Below, piece by piece: positions 44,775 through 53,532 of a stretch of 64,000 bases of DNA (position 1 is its first letter; each line of letters begins with the position of its first letter). The notes beneath the pieces were generated by a model that had not been told where the DNA came from, made no database searches, and saw only the letters and a program-made list of their open reading frames with translations. A program made the position numbers and the translations under genes. The DNA comes from Halopenitus sp041821145 (GTDB lineage: Archaea > Halobacteriota > Halobacteria > Halobacteriales > Haloferacaceae): NCBI RefSeq assembly GCF_041821145.1, contig NZ_JBGUBC010000003.1:1-64000 (forward strand), in the 5' to 3' direction.

Positions 44775-45509
44775 TCACCGATCGAGTGCCGAGAGGGCTT
44801 CGGCGGCCTCGCGGACGGCCTCGAGGTGCTCACGTGCCCGGTGTGGGTCGTCCGCCTGCTCTGCGGCCTCCGCGAAGCGTCGAACCGTTCGTGTCAATGA
44901 TCCATGGGCGGCCTGCAGGTCCTCGGACGGGGTCGATCCGGGTCGATCGGATCCGGTTCGCACCTCGCTCCCGTTTGCGCCGGCGTCCTCGCCGCTGATC
45001 GCGATCTCGGTCGAGGCGTTCGGCGAGGGACCCGCGCTCTCGGTCGGACTCCGATCGGCCTCCGCAGGTGCCGGATTCGTCGCTTGGCTCGATCCTTCCA
45101 TGGCCCGGGGCGGTTCTCCCGTGACTCCAGCCGGACCTCCAGTGGCCTGGGTCGGTTCTCGCGTAGCTCCGGTCGGTGCTTCAGTCGGCCCGTTTGAGGA
45201 TCCGTCCGCTGACTCGGTGTGTGAGCCTCCTGCCGATTCTGCCGATTGGGTCGGCGTCCCGTCCTCGGCTCCGGTCGCCGCGCTCTCGGCTCCCGTCGCC
45301 GCATCCTCGCGGGCACACGTCGGACAGAACTCCTGGCCGTCGTGACGGAAGATCGGATCGCCACAGGTGTCACAGTGGCTGTTCGTCATCGTCGCGCCCT
45401 TCAACAGCAGCTCGGACATATGCTGGGTGTGTTCGCGCTTTTCCTGGTCGCGCTCGTACTTCTCGCGAAGCTTCTCGCGTTCGGCTTCCTTGTCGAAGTC
45501 GTTGCTCAT
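44775..45509 (-). CDS. Zinc-ribbon protein, Sjogren's/scleroderma autoantigen 1 family
   Basis: A 244-residue protein. The N-terminal helix-rich part (1-40) is followed by a small zinc ribbon with NSHCDTCGDPIFRHDGQEFCPTC (blocks around 43-66; two CxxC pairs). This matches the archaeal SSSCA1/p27 family, whose role is unclear. A long Ala/Ser/Gly/Thr/Glu-rich linker (about 70-185) looks disordered, and a charged helical C-terminus (about 190-244) may form a coiled coil. The ATG at 45509 is supported by CCTTTTGCG about 26 nt upstream. It follows the SufU-like gene on the same strand. Confidence 0.82.
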   Translation of the reverse strand: MSNDFDKEAEREKLREKYERDQEKREHTQHMSELLLKGATMTNSHCDTCGDPIFRHDGQEFCPTCAREDAATGAESAATGAEDGTPTQSAESAGGSHTESADGSSNGPTEAPTGATREPTQATGGPAGVTGEPPRAMEGSSQATNPAPAEADRSPTESAGPSPNASTEIAISGEDAGANGSEVRTGSDRPGSTPSEDLQAAHGSLTRTVRRFAEAAEQADDPHRAREHLEAVREAAEALSALDR

Positions 45510-45595
45510 GGCTGAAGTCACGGCGTCGACGCGCAAAAGGTCGGCGGGCTCGACCGGTCGAAGTGGCGATCGTTCGTGACCGACTTCGATCTCCG

Positions 45596-46015
45596 TTACT
45601 CCTCGGTTTTGGTCCGGTCCACGTCGAGTTCTCCGAGGTGGATCTTCACGCCGTCCTGAGCGACCTGCCGTCCCAGCACCGCACATTTTACGCGCATCGG
45701 CGAGATATCGACGCCGAGCATCTCGGTGACGTCGTCGGTGTCGAGCGCGTCCAGTTCATCGAGGGTCATTCCCGCCAGGCGCTCGGAGAGCATGCTCGCG
45801 GAGGCCATCGAGATCGCACATCCATCGCCGGTGAAGCTGACGTACTCGATCGTCTCGCCGTCGTCCTCGAGTCGAATGTCCATCCGGATCGTGTCCCCAC
45901 AGGAGGGGTTCTCGCCGACGTGGGTGATGTCCGGATCCTCCATCTCCCCGTAGTTTCGGGGGTTCTTGTAGTGATCGAGGATCTGCTGTCGATACATGTC
46001 CGAGCCCAATCCCAT
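45596..46015 (-). CDS. Fe-S cluster scaffold protein, SufU/IscU type
   Basis: A 139-residue scaffold protein for Fe-S cluster assembly. It begins MYRQQILDHYKNPRNYGEM (from residue 7), typical of IscU/SufU, and carries the three ligand cysteines in GENPSCGDTIRM (about 34-45), FTGDGCAISMASASML (about 61-76) and RVKCAVLG (about 112-119). It receives sulfur from a cysteine desulfurase; the SufS gene lies 150 nt upstream on the same strand. The ATG at 46015 is backed by GCTTTTCCC about 26 nt upstream, so it has its own promoter. Confidence 0.93.
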   Translation of the reverse strand: MGLGSDMYRQQILDHYKNPRNYGEMEDPDITHVGENPSCGDTIRMDIRLEDDGETIEYVSFTGDGCAISMASASMLSERLAGMTLDELDALDTDDVTEMLGVDISPMRVKCAVLGRQVAQDGVKIHLGELDVDRTKTEE

Positions 46016-46165
46016 ACTACTCACTGATAGCCGACTCCGCGGGAAAAGCGTTCCGCAGCGGGGGAGGGGTGTGGGGGGAGATCGGGGGACAGGCGGGGTC
46101 CCCTCGAACGACAGACGGGGCCTCATCGGGAGACGATCCACGACCCGCCGTGGTCGGGAATCGCC

Positions 46166-47443
46166 TCACCCGAACAGTTCGCGCGCCTCGTCGATCGCCT
46201 CGATGAGCATGTCGATCTCCTCGAGGGTGTTGTAGACGTAAAACGAGGCGCGTGCGGTCGACGAAACGCCGAGTTTGTCGTGGAGCGGCTGGGTGCAGTG
46301 GTCACCGGCCCGGACCGCGACGCCGAAGTCGTTGAGAATGCTCGAGAGGTCGTGGGCGTGGACGCCGTCCACGTTGAACGAGACGAGCCCGCCGCGTTGA
46401 TCGCCCGGCGGACCGTAGATCGTCACGTCGTCGAACTGGCTGAGACGATCGTGGGCGTAGGATGCGAGCAGGTCCTCGTGAGCCTGGACGTTTTCCATCC
46501 CGATGTCGTCGACGAAGTCGATCGCGGCCGAGAAGGCGATTCCCTGGGCGATACTCGGGGTGCCGGCCTCGAACTTCCAGGGAAGATCCTCCCAGGTGGA
46601 GTCCTCGTAGGTCACCCGGCGGATCATGTCGCCGCCGTAGAGATACGGCTGCATCGAATCGAGGATCTCCTCGCGACCGTAGAGCACGCCGATCCCGGTG
46701 GGACCACACATCTTGTGGCCCGAAAACGCGAGGAAGTCGGCGTCGAGGTCCTGGACGTCGACCGGTCGCGTCGGGACCGACTGAGCCCCGTCGACGAAGA
46801 CGTACGCATCGTGATCGTGGGCGAGATCCGCCAGTTCACGGATCGGGTTGATCGTCCCGAGCGCGTTCGAGACGTGGACCACGGAGACCATCGCGGTCGA
46901 ATCGTCGATGCACTCGGCGGCGTGGTCCATATCGAGCGTCCCGTCCTCCTCGACCGCGATGTATCGGACGTCCGCGCCGGTTCGCTTGCCGATCTGCTGC
47001 CAGGTGACGAGGGAGGCATGGTGTTCCATCTCGGTGAGGACGATGCTGTCCTCGGGCCCGAGTTCGGTTAGCCCCCACGCGTACGCGACGAGGTTCTCGG
47101 CCTCGGTGGTGTTTTTTGTGAAGACGATCTCCTCGCGTCCGTCGGCGCCGATGAACTCCGCGACGCGGTCGTGGGCCTCCTCATAGGCGACGGAGGCCTC
47201 CTGGCTCAACTGGTGGATGCCGCGATGGACGTTCGCATTGTACCCGCGGTAGTAGTTCGCGATCGTCTCCACCACGGACTCCGGGGTATGGGTCGTCGCC
47301 GCGTTATCGAGATACACGAGCGGCGTGTCGTCGCCCGGCCCTTCCCCTGGCGTCGTGACGTCCCCGCCGACGTGCCGCTCCAGGATCGGAAACTCGGCGC
47401 GGATCGACTCGACGTCGAACGGATACTGTTCCTGCTGTTCCAT
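46166..47443 (-). CDS. sufS: Cysteine desulfurase, SufS type
   Basis: A 425-residue PLP enzyme of the group II cysteine desulfurases, which removes sulfur from cysteine for Fe-S cluster synthesis. It has VYLDNAATTHTPESVVE (about 39-55), NVHRGIHQLSQEA (about 72-84), HHASLVTWQQ (about 139-148), the PLP-lysine FSGHKMCGPTGIGVLYG (about 232-248, Lys in GHK) and the C-terminal VRAGDHCTQPLH with the mobile-loop Cys. An N-terminal extension rich in Gly and Asp (about 20-35) is haloarchaeal. It precedes the SufU-like gene. Confidence 0.95.
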   Translation of the reverse strand: MEQQEQYPFDVESIRAEFPILERHVGGDVTTPGEGPGDDTPLVYLDNAATTHTPESVVETIANYYRGYNANVHRGIHQLSQEASVAYEEAHDRVAEFIGADGREEIVFTKNTTEAENLVAYAWGLTELGPEDSIVLTEMEHHASLVTWQQIGKRTGADVRYIAVEEDGTLDMDHAAECIDDSTAMVSVVHVSNALGTINPIRELADLAHDHDAYVFVDGAQSVPTRPVDVQDLDADFLAFSGHKMCGPTGIGVLYGREEILDSMQPYLYGGDMIRRVTYEDSTWEDLPWKFEAGTPSIAQGIAFSAAIDFVDDIGMENVQAHEDLLASYAHDRLSQFDDVTIYGPPGDQRGGLVSFNVDGVHAHDLSSILNDFGVAVRAGDHCTQPLHDKLGVSSTARASFYVYNTLEEIDMLIEAIDEARELFG

Positions 47444-47591
47444 TGGATCTCGGTTGGTGCTCCAGCATCAACACGCCTTCGGTCCTCCATCAGGGTGGAC
47501 CGTCGCGTCGAGAGGAATTCGACGCTGATCCGTGTACGTAACTGCAGGTGGTTACGATACTCTGGAAAAAACTAAGTACGTTGCTGAATAG

Positions 47592-47615
47592 CGTTGTATC
47601 ATACACGATGCAACG
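47592..47615. promoter_or_regulatory. Inverted repeat at the tupA start: operator candidate
   Basis: CGTTGTATC (47592-47600) and GATGCAACG (47607-47615) form a 9-bp inverted repeat with one mismatch and a 6-nt spacer. It spans the ATG at 47608, with AAAACTAAGTA (about 47568-47578) upstream as the likely TATA region. A repressor here would block a leaderless transcript. Confidence 0.5.
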
Positions 47616-48531
47616 ACGGAGCTTTCTCACCACGGCTGCGAGTGGACTGTCGATCGGGCTCGCCGGCTGTATGGGCAGTGCCGCCCAGGACGAGGAGTCG
47701 GAACCGGGCGTCGTCGGCGAGACGTTGACTCTGACGACGACGACGAGCACGTACGATACGGGCCTGTTGAGCGAACTCAATGCGCCCTTCGAGGAACGGT
47801 ACGGCGTGACGATTGATGCGATCGCCCAGGGGACCGGGGCGGCCCTGGAAACGGCACGAAACGGCGATTCGGACGTCGTCATGGTTCACGCCCGTTCACT
47901 CGAGGACGACTTCATGCGCGAAGGATACGGCGTGAACCGGCGGGACCTGATGTTCAACGACTTCGTGATCGTCGGCCCCGACGATGATCCGGCCGGGATC
48001 GAAGGCAGAGAGTCGGCCGCCGACGCGTTCGCCGCGATTGCCGAGGCGAAAGCACCGTTCGTCTCACGCGGCGATAATTCCGGGACGCACACGAAGGAAC
48101 TGGCAGTCTGGGCGGCAGCCGGCGTCGAACCGGGCGGCAACTGGTACCGAGAGACCGGACAGGGGATGGGTGAGGTGCTCAACGTCGCCACCGAACAAGG
48201 CGGCTACACGCTTTCCGATCGCGGAACGTACCTCTCACAGCGCTCGGAGATCGACCTCGGCATTCTCGTCCAGGGACCGATCGAGGGCGGTCCGGAGTTG
48301 CTTGCGAACCCCTACGGAATCATCGCGGTGAATCCGGACGTCCACGAGAACGTCAACTACGACCTCGCGATGGCCTACATCGGATACGTCACGAGCCCGG
48401 AAGCACAGGCGTTGATCGCGAACTACGAGTCGAACGGCGAACAACTGTTCTACCCGCGGGCGCTCTCCTCTGACCCGAACTTCGAGCAGTACGTTCCGGA
48501 AGGATGGAGTGCGACCGCATCTGATGGCTGA
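47608..48531 (+). CDS. tupA: Tungstate-type ABC transporter, substrate-binding lipoprotein
   Basis: A 307-residue exported solute-binding protein. It has a Tat/lipoprotein signal: QRRSFLTTAASGLSIGLAGC, with lipid-anchor Cys21 or so. The mature part begins TLTLTTTTSTYDTGLLSELN (about 40-59), where the TTTST oxyanion-binding stretch is typical of TupA, and FVSRGDNSGTHTKELAVW (about 151-168) is the second binding segment. TupA proteins bind tungstate tightly; molybdate or a related oxyanion is the alternative. Permease and ATPase genes follow in an operon. The ATG at 47608 is inside a candidate operator. Confidence 0.9.
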   Translation: MQRRSFLTTAASGLSIGLAGCMGSAAQDEESEPGVVGETLTLTTTTSTYDTGLLSELNAPFEERYGVTIDAIAQGTGAALETARNGDSDVVMVHARSLEDDFMREGYGVNRRDLMFNDFVIVGPDDDPAGIEGRESAADAFAAIAEAKAPFVSRGDNSGTHTKELAVWAAAGVEPGGNWYRETGQGMGEVLNVATEQGGYTLSDRGTYLSQRSEIDLGILVQGPIEGGPELLANPYGIIAVNPDVHENVNYDLAMAYIGYVTSPEAQALIANYESNGEQLFYPRALSSDPNFEQYVPEGWSATASDG

Positions 48532-48533
48532 TC

Positions 48534-49265
48534 GTGCCGATCGAACCGACCGGATCGCTCGTGCTGTCGCCGATGGGGCCTCTGCTCGTCGAATTCCCCT
48601 TCGAGCCGGTCTACGTCCGGAGTATCATCGCGGTCTCGCTGTACGTGAGCGTGTTCGCGGTCCTCGCGAGCACCCTGGTGAGCCTGCCGATCGCGCTTCT
48701 CGTCGGGTTCAACGAGTTTCCCGGCAAGCGCCTCCTGACCGCGGTGATCAACACGGGGATGGGCTTTCCGAGCGTCGTCGTCGGACTGCTGGTGTTGTTT
48801 CTCGTCTCGAATAAGGGACCGCTCGGGGAGTTCGAACTCGTCTTCACTAGGGAGGCGATGGTGTTGTCGCAGTTCGTGCTTGCCACGCCACCGATCACGG
48901 CGATCAGCCTCGCGGCGATCGACGGTGTCGACGGCGGCGTTCGGGACGCCGCACGCGCGCTCGGCGGGACCCGCCTCGACGTCGCGCTCGTCACGATCAA
49001 GGAGGCCCGGTATGGCATCGCAACCGCAGTGCTCGCCGGGTTTGGACGAGCGATAAGCGAGGTCGGCTCGGTCCTCATCGTCGGCGGCAACATCGCCGGC
49101 TCGGACGGCGTCTCGAAGACTCGCACGCTCACCACCGCGATCCAGCTTGAAGCCCGCCAGGGACGCTACGAGACTGCCATGGTCCTCGGTGTCGTACTGG
49201 TCGTCCTCGTGTTGATCGTAAACGGGATCGTCGTCCGTCTCGGCGAGGGGGAGGCGAAGCCATGA
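48534..49265 (+). CDS. tupB: Tungstate-type ABC transporter permease
   Basis: A 243-residue membrane protein with about five segments. The cytoplasmic EAA-like loop reads DAARALGGTRLDVALVTIKEARYGI (about 140-164) and contacts the ATPase. SIIAVSLYVSVFAVLASTLVSLPIALLVG at the N-terminal end and FGRAISEVGSVLIVGGNIAG are family blocks of TupB/sulfate-type permeases. GTG start 3 nt after the tupA stop, and a 4-bp overlap with tupC. Confidence 0.88.
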   Translation: MPIEPTGSLVLSPMGPLLVEFPFEPVYVRSIIAVSLYVSVFAVLASTLVSLPIALLVGFNEFPGKRLLTAVINTGMGFPSVVVGLLVLFLVSNKGPLGEFELVFTREAMVLSQFVLATPPITAISLAAIDGVDGGVRDAARALGGTRLDVALVTIKEARYGIATAVLAGFGRAISEVGSVLIVGGNIAGSDGVSKTRTLTTAIQLEARQGRYETAMVLGVVLVVLVLIVNGIVVRLGEGEAKP

Positions 49266-50029
49266 CCCTTCGTGCCGTCGGTGTCTCCCGGTGCTACGGT
49301 GAGGAGATAGTCTTTCAAGACCTCTCCGTCGGCGTCGATCCGGGTTCGGTCCTCGCCGTTATCGGGCCTTCCGGCGTCGGGAAGACGACCCTGCTTCGCC
49401 TACTCTCGCTGGCGGAGGAGCCGGACGAGGGAACGATCGAACTCGATGGGACGGACGTGTGGAATCACGATAACAGTGACCGGCTTCGGCTCCGCCGACG
49501 AATCGGAATGGTGTTTCAGGAGGCGAACCTCTTCGATGCCTCCGTCACCCGAAACGTGGCGTATGGGCTTCGAATACGGCGGTCCTGGCGTCAGCGACTC
49601 CGCGAGGAACTCCGGTCGATCGTTGCTCCGACGGGGACGGCCGACGCGGTCGAGGAGGCGCTCGACATCGTCGGAATGGCTGCTAACGCCGACCAATCGG
49701 CCGCCTCGCTGTCGGGCGGAGAGGCGCAGCGTGTCTCGTTCGCGCGGGCGCTGGCCTACGATCCGGACGTCCTCCTGCTCGATGAACCGACGTCCGATCT
49801 GGATCCGCGGAACACGGCCGTCATCGAGGAGGCGATCGCTGAGGCTCGCGACCGCGGGATCGGCGTCGTCCTCGCCACTCACGACATGCACCAGGCCGAA
49901 CGAGTGGCGGACCGGGTCGCCGTACTGCTCGATGCCGAGATCGCGGAGGTCGGACCGACCGACCGGCTGTTCAAGAACCCCGTCGACGAGCGGACTCGGA
50001 AGTTCATCTCCGGCGAACTGGTGTACTGA
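49262..50029 (+). CDS. tupC: Tungstate-type ABC transporter ATP-binding protein
   Basis: A 255-residue ABC ATPase: Walker A GPSGVGKTT (about 39-47), Q-loop FQEANLF (about 83-89), signature LSGGEAQRVSFARALAYDP (about 155-173), Walker B VLLLDEPTSDLDP (about 175-187) and the switch His in LATHDMHQAERVAD (about 207-220). It drives uptake through tupB. The start overlaps the tupB stop (ATGA). The three genes have the same order and tight spacing as other tup/wtp-type operons. Confidence 0.9.
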   Translation: MTLRAVGVSRCYGEEIVFQDLSVGVDPGSVLAVIGPSGVGKTTLLRLLSLAEEPDEGTIELDGTDVWNHDNSDRLRLRRRIGMVFQEANLFDASVTRNVAYGLRIRRSWRQRLREELRSIVAPTGTADAVEEALDIVGMAANADQSAASLSGGEAQRVSFARALAYDPDVLLLDEPTSDLDPRNTAVIEEAIAEARDRGIGVVLATHDMHQAERVADRVAVLLDAEIAEVGPTDRLFKNPVDERTRKFISGELVY

Positions 50030-50187
50030 CGGTTCCCTCGTCGCGTCGCCATTTCGCGATCGACGTCGCGGACCGGCGTCTCACGCTCGATCAACTGGGA
50101 CGAAACGGGCTCGCGAGGCTGGTGGAACACGAGATCGCGAACGGAAAAACGGACGGTTCTTCTCGGTCGAATCGAGGCAGGGCGTTC

Positions 50188-50565
50188 TCAGAACGGAGCC
50201 TGCGGTCCCTCGTCGTCCTCTCCGTCGTCGCTCGTCTCGCCGGGGAAGGAGGGGGACGTCCCGCCGCTGCTCGTTCCGCCGAGGTCGCCATCGGCGCCGG
50301 ATCCCATGCCGGTATCCGCATGAACCGTGTCGATCTCGGGGATCTCCTTTACCATCCGCGACTTGATCGCCTGGATCGTCATCGGCGAGATGCCACAGCC
50401 GGAACAGGCGCCACCAAGCTGGATGTGGACCTCACCGCTCTCCCGGTCGAGGTGGCTGATCGCGGCGTCCCCGCCGTGCATCTGGATCTGGGGGAAGTTC
50501 CGTCGCAGGAAGTTCGTGATCCGGTCTCGCAGGTCGTCGTCCGTCTCCGCCGTGTCCGTGCTCAT
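50188..50565 (-). CDS. NifU C-terminal-domain (Nfu-type) Fe-S carrier
   Basis: A 125-residue protein with an Nfu domain: NFLRRNFPQIQMHGGDAAI (about 18-36), the cluster-binding GACSGCGISPMTIQAIK (about 51-67, CxxC) and VKEIPEIDTVHA. It carries a [4Fe-4S] or [2Fe-2S] cluster to targets. The last 35 residues are a Gly/Ser/Asp-rich disordered tail. The ATG at 50565 is supported by CATAAG on the minus strand at about 26 nt. It lies near the tup operon but on the other strand. Confidence 0.9.
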   Translation of the reverse strand: MSTDTAETDDDLRDRITNFLRRNFPQIQMHGGDAAISHLDRESGEVHIQLGGACSGCGISPMTIQAIKSRMVKEIPEIDTVHADTGMGSGADGDLGGTSSGGTSPSFPGETSDDGEDDEGPQAPF

Positions 50566-50723
50566 GGTCCGGGGTTGGCGGCGAACCGGCTTATGCCTTT
50601 GGTTCAGGGTGGAACTCGGCCCCCGATCGGCCGGCGCGTCCATCACGATCGCGAGACGTGACGGCCATCGATCGAGAGCCGGTCACTGATCGTGAGGCGG
50701 GCTGATCACCGATCGAAAGCCGG

Positions 50724-51053
50724 TCACTCCTCGGGGCGGTCGACGCCGAAGACGCGGTGGAGTTCCGACTCGATCCGCGAGACGTAGACCGCTAGCGTCT
50801 CCTCGAACTTCTCGTCGTCGACGAGCACGCCCTGCAGCCGGTCGCGTGGGTTCTCCGGAAGCTCCACGACGAATTCGCCGTCCTCGTAGAACGGTTCCGA
50901 CTCGTTGAGCACCGTCTGGTCGATCCCGTGGATCAGCTCGGAGTCGTACCGTTCGTTCATGTGCTCGAACGCGTTCTTGTAGGCGCGCTGTAGCTCGGTG
51001 AAGTAGTTGGCGTACTTGTCCTCGAATTTCTCAGGGTCGAACTCCGTGGCCAT
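50724..51053 (-). CDS. Small haloarchaeal protein (possibly DUF5783)
   Basis: A 109-residue acidic, mostly helical protein: EFDPEKFEDKYANYFTELQRAYKNAFE (blocks around 3-30), HGIDQTVLNESEPFYEDGEFVVELPENP, then a second helical part. There are no cysteines, membrane segments or catalytic motifs that I recognise. I believe it belongs to the haloarchaeal DUF5783 family, with unknown role. It is divergent from the PiT transporter; the two starts are about 95 nt apart. Confidence 0.75.
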   Translation of the reverse strand: MATEFDPEKFEDKYANYFTELQRAYKNAFEHMNERYDSELIHGIDQTVLNESEPFYEDGEFVVELPENPRDRLQGVLVDDEKFEETLAVYVSRIESELHRVFGVDRPEE

Positions 51054-51117
51054 GTCTGCCGGTCGGAGTCGATCGGGGAAAAATCGGCCGGTCGCGGCCG
51101 CGAGGACGACCTGATCG

Positions 51118-51126
51118 ACTTATATG
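51118..51126 (+). promoter_or_regulatory. TATA box of the PiT transporter gene
   Basis: ACTTATATG centred 27 nt before the GTG at 51149. It supports the GTG as the leaderless start. Confidence 0.6.
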
Positions 51127-51148
51127 CTCGGATCCGGTAGCAACACTC

Positions 51149-52300
51149 GTGTCGGAACTGGTGTTATTGGCGGTCGGGATCGTGGTTGCCGCCTTCGTCG
51201 GCGTCAACATCGGCGGATCGGGAACGGGCGTCGCGTTCGGCCCGGCCGTCGGAAGCGAACTCGTCTCGAAGATGGTCGCCGGTGGGTTGATGTCCATCTT
51301 CGTGTTGGTCGGCGGCTGGACGATCGGCCGCCGCGTCGTCGACACCCTCGGAGTCGGCCTTTTGCGCGGGGATCCCTTCACCCTGCGAACGTCCATCGTC
51401 ATTCTCTTTTTTATCGGCGGTGCACTCTTCGTCTCGAACGTCCTCGGCGTTCCAGCCTCGACGTCGATGACTGCCGTCGGGTCGATCGCCGGCCTCGGGA
51501 TCGCGCGCGGAACGTTGAACGTGGAGATCGCGCTGGAGATCGTCGCCTGGTGGCTCGTCGCCCCGATCGCCGGCTTCTGGGTGAGCGCGGTCGTCGGCCG
51601 CTACTGGTACGATCGGCTCGCCTCGTGGCTGGCGATCGATCGCTCGGGCGGGTCCCTGGTACACGTCGACCGTTCGGGACGTATTCCGACGATCCGCGTT
51701 GCGCCCGGTGCGACTCGACGGGAGGTCACCGGCGCGGGGGTCGTGATCGCGATCGCCTGTCTCAATGCCTTCTCAGCGGGCGCCTCGAACGTGGCGAACG
51801 CGGTCGCGCCGCTGGTCGGAAGTGGCGACCTCTCGATGAACGCCGGCGTGTTGGTGGCTGCACTCGCGATGGGAATCGGGGCGTTCACACTCGGCCGGCG
51901 AACGCTCGAAACGATGGGCAATGATCTGACCGAGCTCCCGCTTACCGCCGCACTCGTCGTCTCGCTCGTCACGTCGATCCTGGTCGTCGGGCTCTCCGGG
52001 ATCGGGATCCCTGCATCGTTCGTCGTGATCGCGACCATGAGCATCGTCGGACTCGGGTGGGGTCGGGCCACCCGCCTCGATCACTTCCCCGAAACGCCGA
52101 CGGAGCGACCGGCGGAGATCGGAGCGCCCGTCGAAAGCGGGGGTGCACCCGGCGCGATCGAGGAGTCGGACGGATCGCTCAACGTCGCTGACCTCTACGA
52201 GCCGGAGACGACCGCGCGCGTGATATTGCTACAGAACGCCGTTCCCGTCGTGGCGACCATCGGATCCTACACGGTCTTTTTCACGGTCCCCTCGCTGTAG
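51149..52300 (+). CDS. PiT family inorganic phosphate transporter
   Basis: A 383-residue membrane transporter with about ten segments and the two inverted PiT repeats. The repeat signatures are FVGVNIGGSGTGVAFGPAVGS (about 16-36) and NAFSAGASNVANAVAPLVGS (about 208-227). PiT proteins take up phosphate, often as a metal-phosphate complex, with H+ or Na+. No PitA regulator of the Chlorite-dismutase/DUF47 kind is adjacent. A charged acidic loop (about 310-355) precedes the last segment. Confidence 0.9.
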   Translation: MSELVLLAVGIVVAAFVGVNIGGSGTGVAFGPAVGSELVSKMVAGGLMSIFVLVGGWTIGRRVVDTLGVGLLRGDPFTLRTSIVILFFIGGALFVSNVLGVPASTSMTAVGSIAGLGIARGTLNVEIALEIVAWWLVAPIAGFWVSAVVGRYWYDRLASWLAIDRSGGSLVHVDRSGRIPTIRVAPGATRREVTGAGVVIAIACLNAFSAGASNVANAVAPLVGSGDLSMNAGVLVAALAMGIGAFTLGRRTLETMGNDLTELPLTAALVVSLVTSILVVGLSGIGIPASFVVIATMSIVGLGWGRATRLDHFPETPTERPAEIGAPVESGGAPGAIEESDGSLNVADLYEPETTARVILLQNAVPVVATIGSYTVFFTVPSL

Positions 52301-52470
52301 CGACCGACTCGTCGATCGGTGGCGAACGTCTGGAGGCAGTTTGCCGACAGTACCGGTCGTTCGAACACGCCCTCCCATGATGGATCGGGACCGGAACACG
52401 CGCTCCGTATCCACGGGGTGATCGTATCGAACAGCAAAGCCTAATGATGTGGGTGCTAAATCGAACGGTG

Positions 52471-52860
52471 ATGCCCACTGTAGAATACCTCAATTACGAG
52501 ACGCTCGATGACCAGGGCTGGTCGATCGACGACGACGACCTCTTCGAGAAGGCCGCCGACGCCGGATTCGACGACGAGGACTACGGTTCCCTCGAGGTCA
52601 ACCAGGGCGAGTACATCCTGGAGGCGGCAGAGGCGCAGGGATATGACTGGCCGTTCTCCTGCCGCGCTGGCGCGTGTGCGAACTGTGCGTCCATTCTCAA
52701 GGAGGGCGAGATCGACATGGACATGCAGCAGATCCTCTCGGACGAGGAAGTCGAGGAGAAGAACGTCCGTCTGACCTGCATCGGCAGCCCCGCCGCCGAC
52801 GAGGTCAAGATCGTCTACAACGCGAAACACCTCGATTACCTGCAAAACCGCGTCATCTAA
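52471..52860 (+). CDS. fer: [2Fe-2S] ferredoxin, halophilic type
   Basis: A 129-residue plant-type ferredoxin. It has the cluster-ligand segment FSCRAGACANCASIL (about 64-78, three Cys) and the fourth ligand in VRLTCIGSPAADEV (about 98-111). The N-terminal acidic insertion of about 30 residues (DQGWSIDDDDLFEKAADAGF) is the extra domain of haloarchaeal ferredoxins and adds surface charge. It is the electron carrier for 2-oxoacid:ferredoxin oxidoreductases. The gene ends about 55 nt before a T-tract terminator. Confidence 0.97.
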   Translation: MPTVEYLNYETLDDQGWSIDDDDLFEKAADAGFDDEDYGSLEVNQGEYILEAAEAQGYDWPFSCRAGACANCASILKEGEIDMDMQQILSDEEVEEKNVRLTCIGSPAADEVKIVYNAKHLDYLQNRVI

Positions 52861-52916
52861 TCCGGTCCGTCGACGTCGCCGCCATGCGGCATTCGTCGCG
52901 GAGCGGGTCCGTTCCG

Positions 52917-52926
52917 TTTTTTTTTT
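52917..52926 (+). terminator. T10 tract after ferredoxin gene
   Basis: Ten consecutive T residues, starting about 57 nt after the ferredoxin stop. T runs of this length are rare in this GC-rich DNA and are the archaeal intrinsic termination signal. Confidence 0.7.
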
Positions 52927-52997
52927 GATCCACGTTTCGACCCCCCTCTCCACGTCCCATGTCATTCCTATCGGTTATCTTTGGCACCACCAGTATA

Positions 52998-53005
52998 CTT
53001 TATAG
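52998..53005 (+). promoter_or_regulatory. TATA box of the OsmC gene
   Basis: CTTTATAG, centred 27.5 nt before the ATG at 53029. TACT/AGTA arms of a short inverted repeat surround it (52996-53007). An upstream ATG at 53008 would be too close for a leaderless start. Confidence 0.55.
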
Positions 53006-53028
53006 TAATGGTCCCGAACCGAAGATCG

Positions 53029-53502
53029 ATGAGTGAGACGGAGCATCTACACAAGTTCGCGGTCGAAGCACGAAGCGAGAGTTCGACGAAAGCCGTCGTC
53101 GAGACCCGGGATTTCGAGTTCGTCGTCGACGAACCGGAGCCGCTCGGCGGAACCGACGAGGGGCCGAATCCGGTCGAGTATCTGCTCGGCTCGTGGGCGG
53201 GCTGTCTCAACGTCGTCGCTAACCTGGTTGCACAGGAACGCGACATCACGATCGACTCCCTCGAGATATCGATCGAGGGTGATCTCGATCCCCGCGCGTT
53301 CCAGGGCGTCTCCGACGAGGAACGTGCCGGGTACCAGGAGATCCGCGTGCGGATCGATGCGGAGACCGATGCCGACGAGGAGGAACTTCAGGAGTGGATC
53401 GAGGCGGTCGAGAGGCGCTGTCCGGTCGGTGACAACATCCAGAACGCAACGCCCACCGAGATCGAACTCGTCGGCGGGGCGACGCTAGAAACGACTCCGT
53501 AG
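53029..53502 (+). CDS. OsmC family protein
   Basis: A 157-residue protein of the OsmC/Ohr superfamily. The characteristic DEGPNPVEYLLGSWAGCLNVVANLVAQERD (blocks around 42-72) holds the first conserved Cys, and VERRCPVGDNIQNAT (about 127-141) the second, in the arrangement of dithiol peroxidases that reduce organic hydroperoxides. Substrate and reductant are unknown. It is followed by the converging CcdA-TlpA-SCO1 genes, fitting an oxidative-stress context. Confidence 0.9.
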   Translation: MSETEHLHKFAVEARSESSTKAVVETRDFEFVVDEPEPLGGTDEGPNPVEYLLGSWAGCLNVVANLVAQERDITIDSLEISIEGDLDPRAFQGVSDEERAGYQEIRVRIDAETDADEEELQEWIEAVERRCPVGDNIQNATPTEIELVGGATLETTP

Positions 53503-53532
53503 ACGACACGGCGGATCGTCCGGTCCGAGCCG

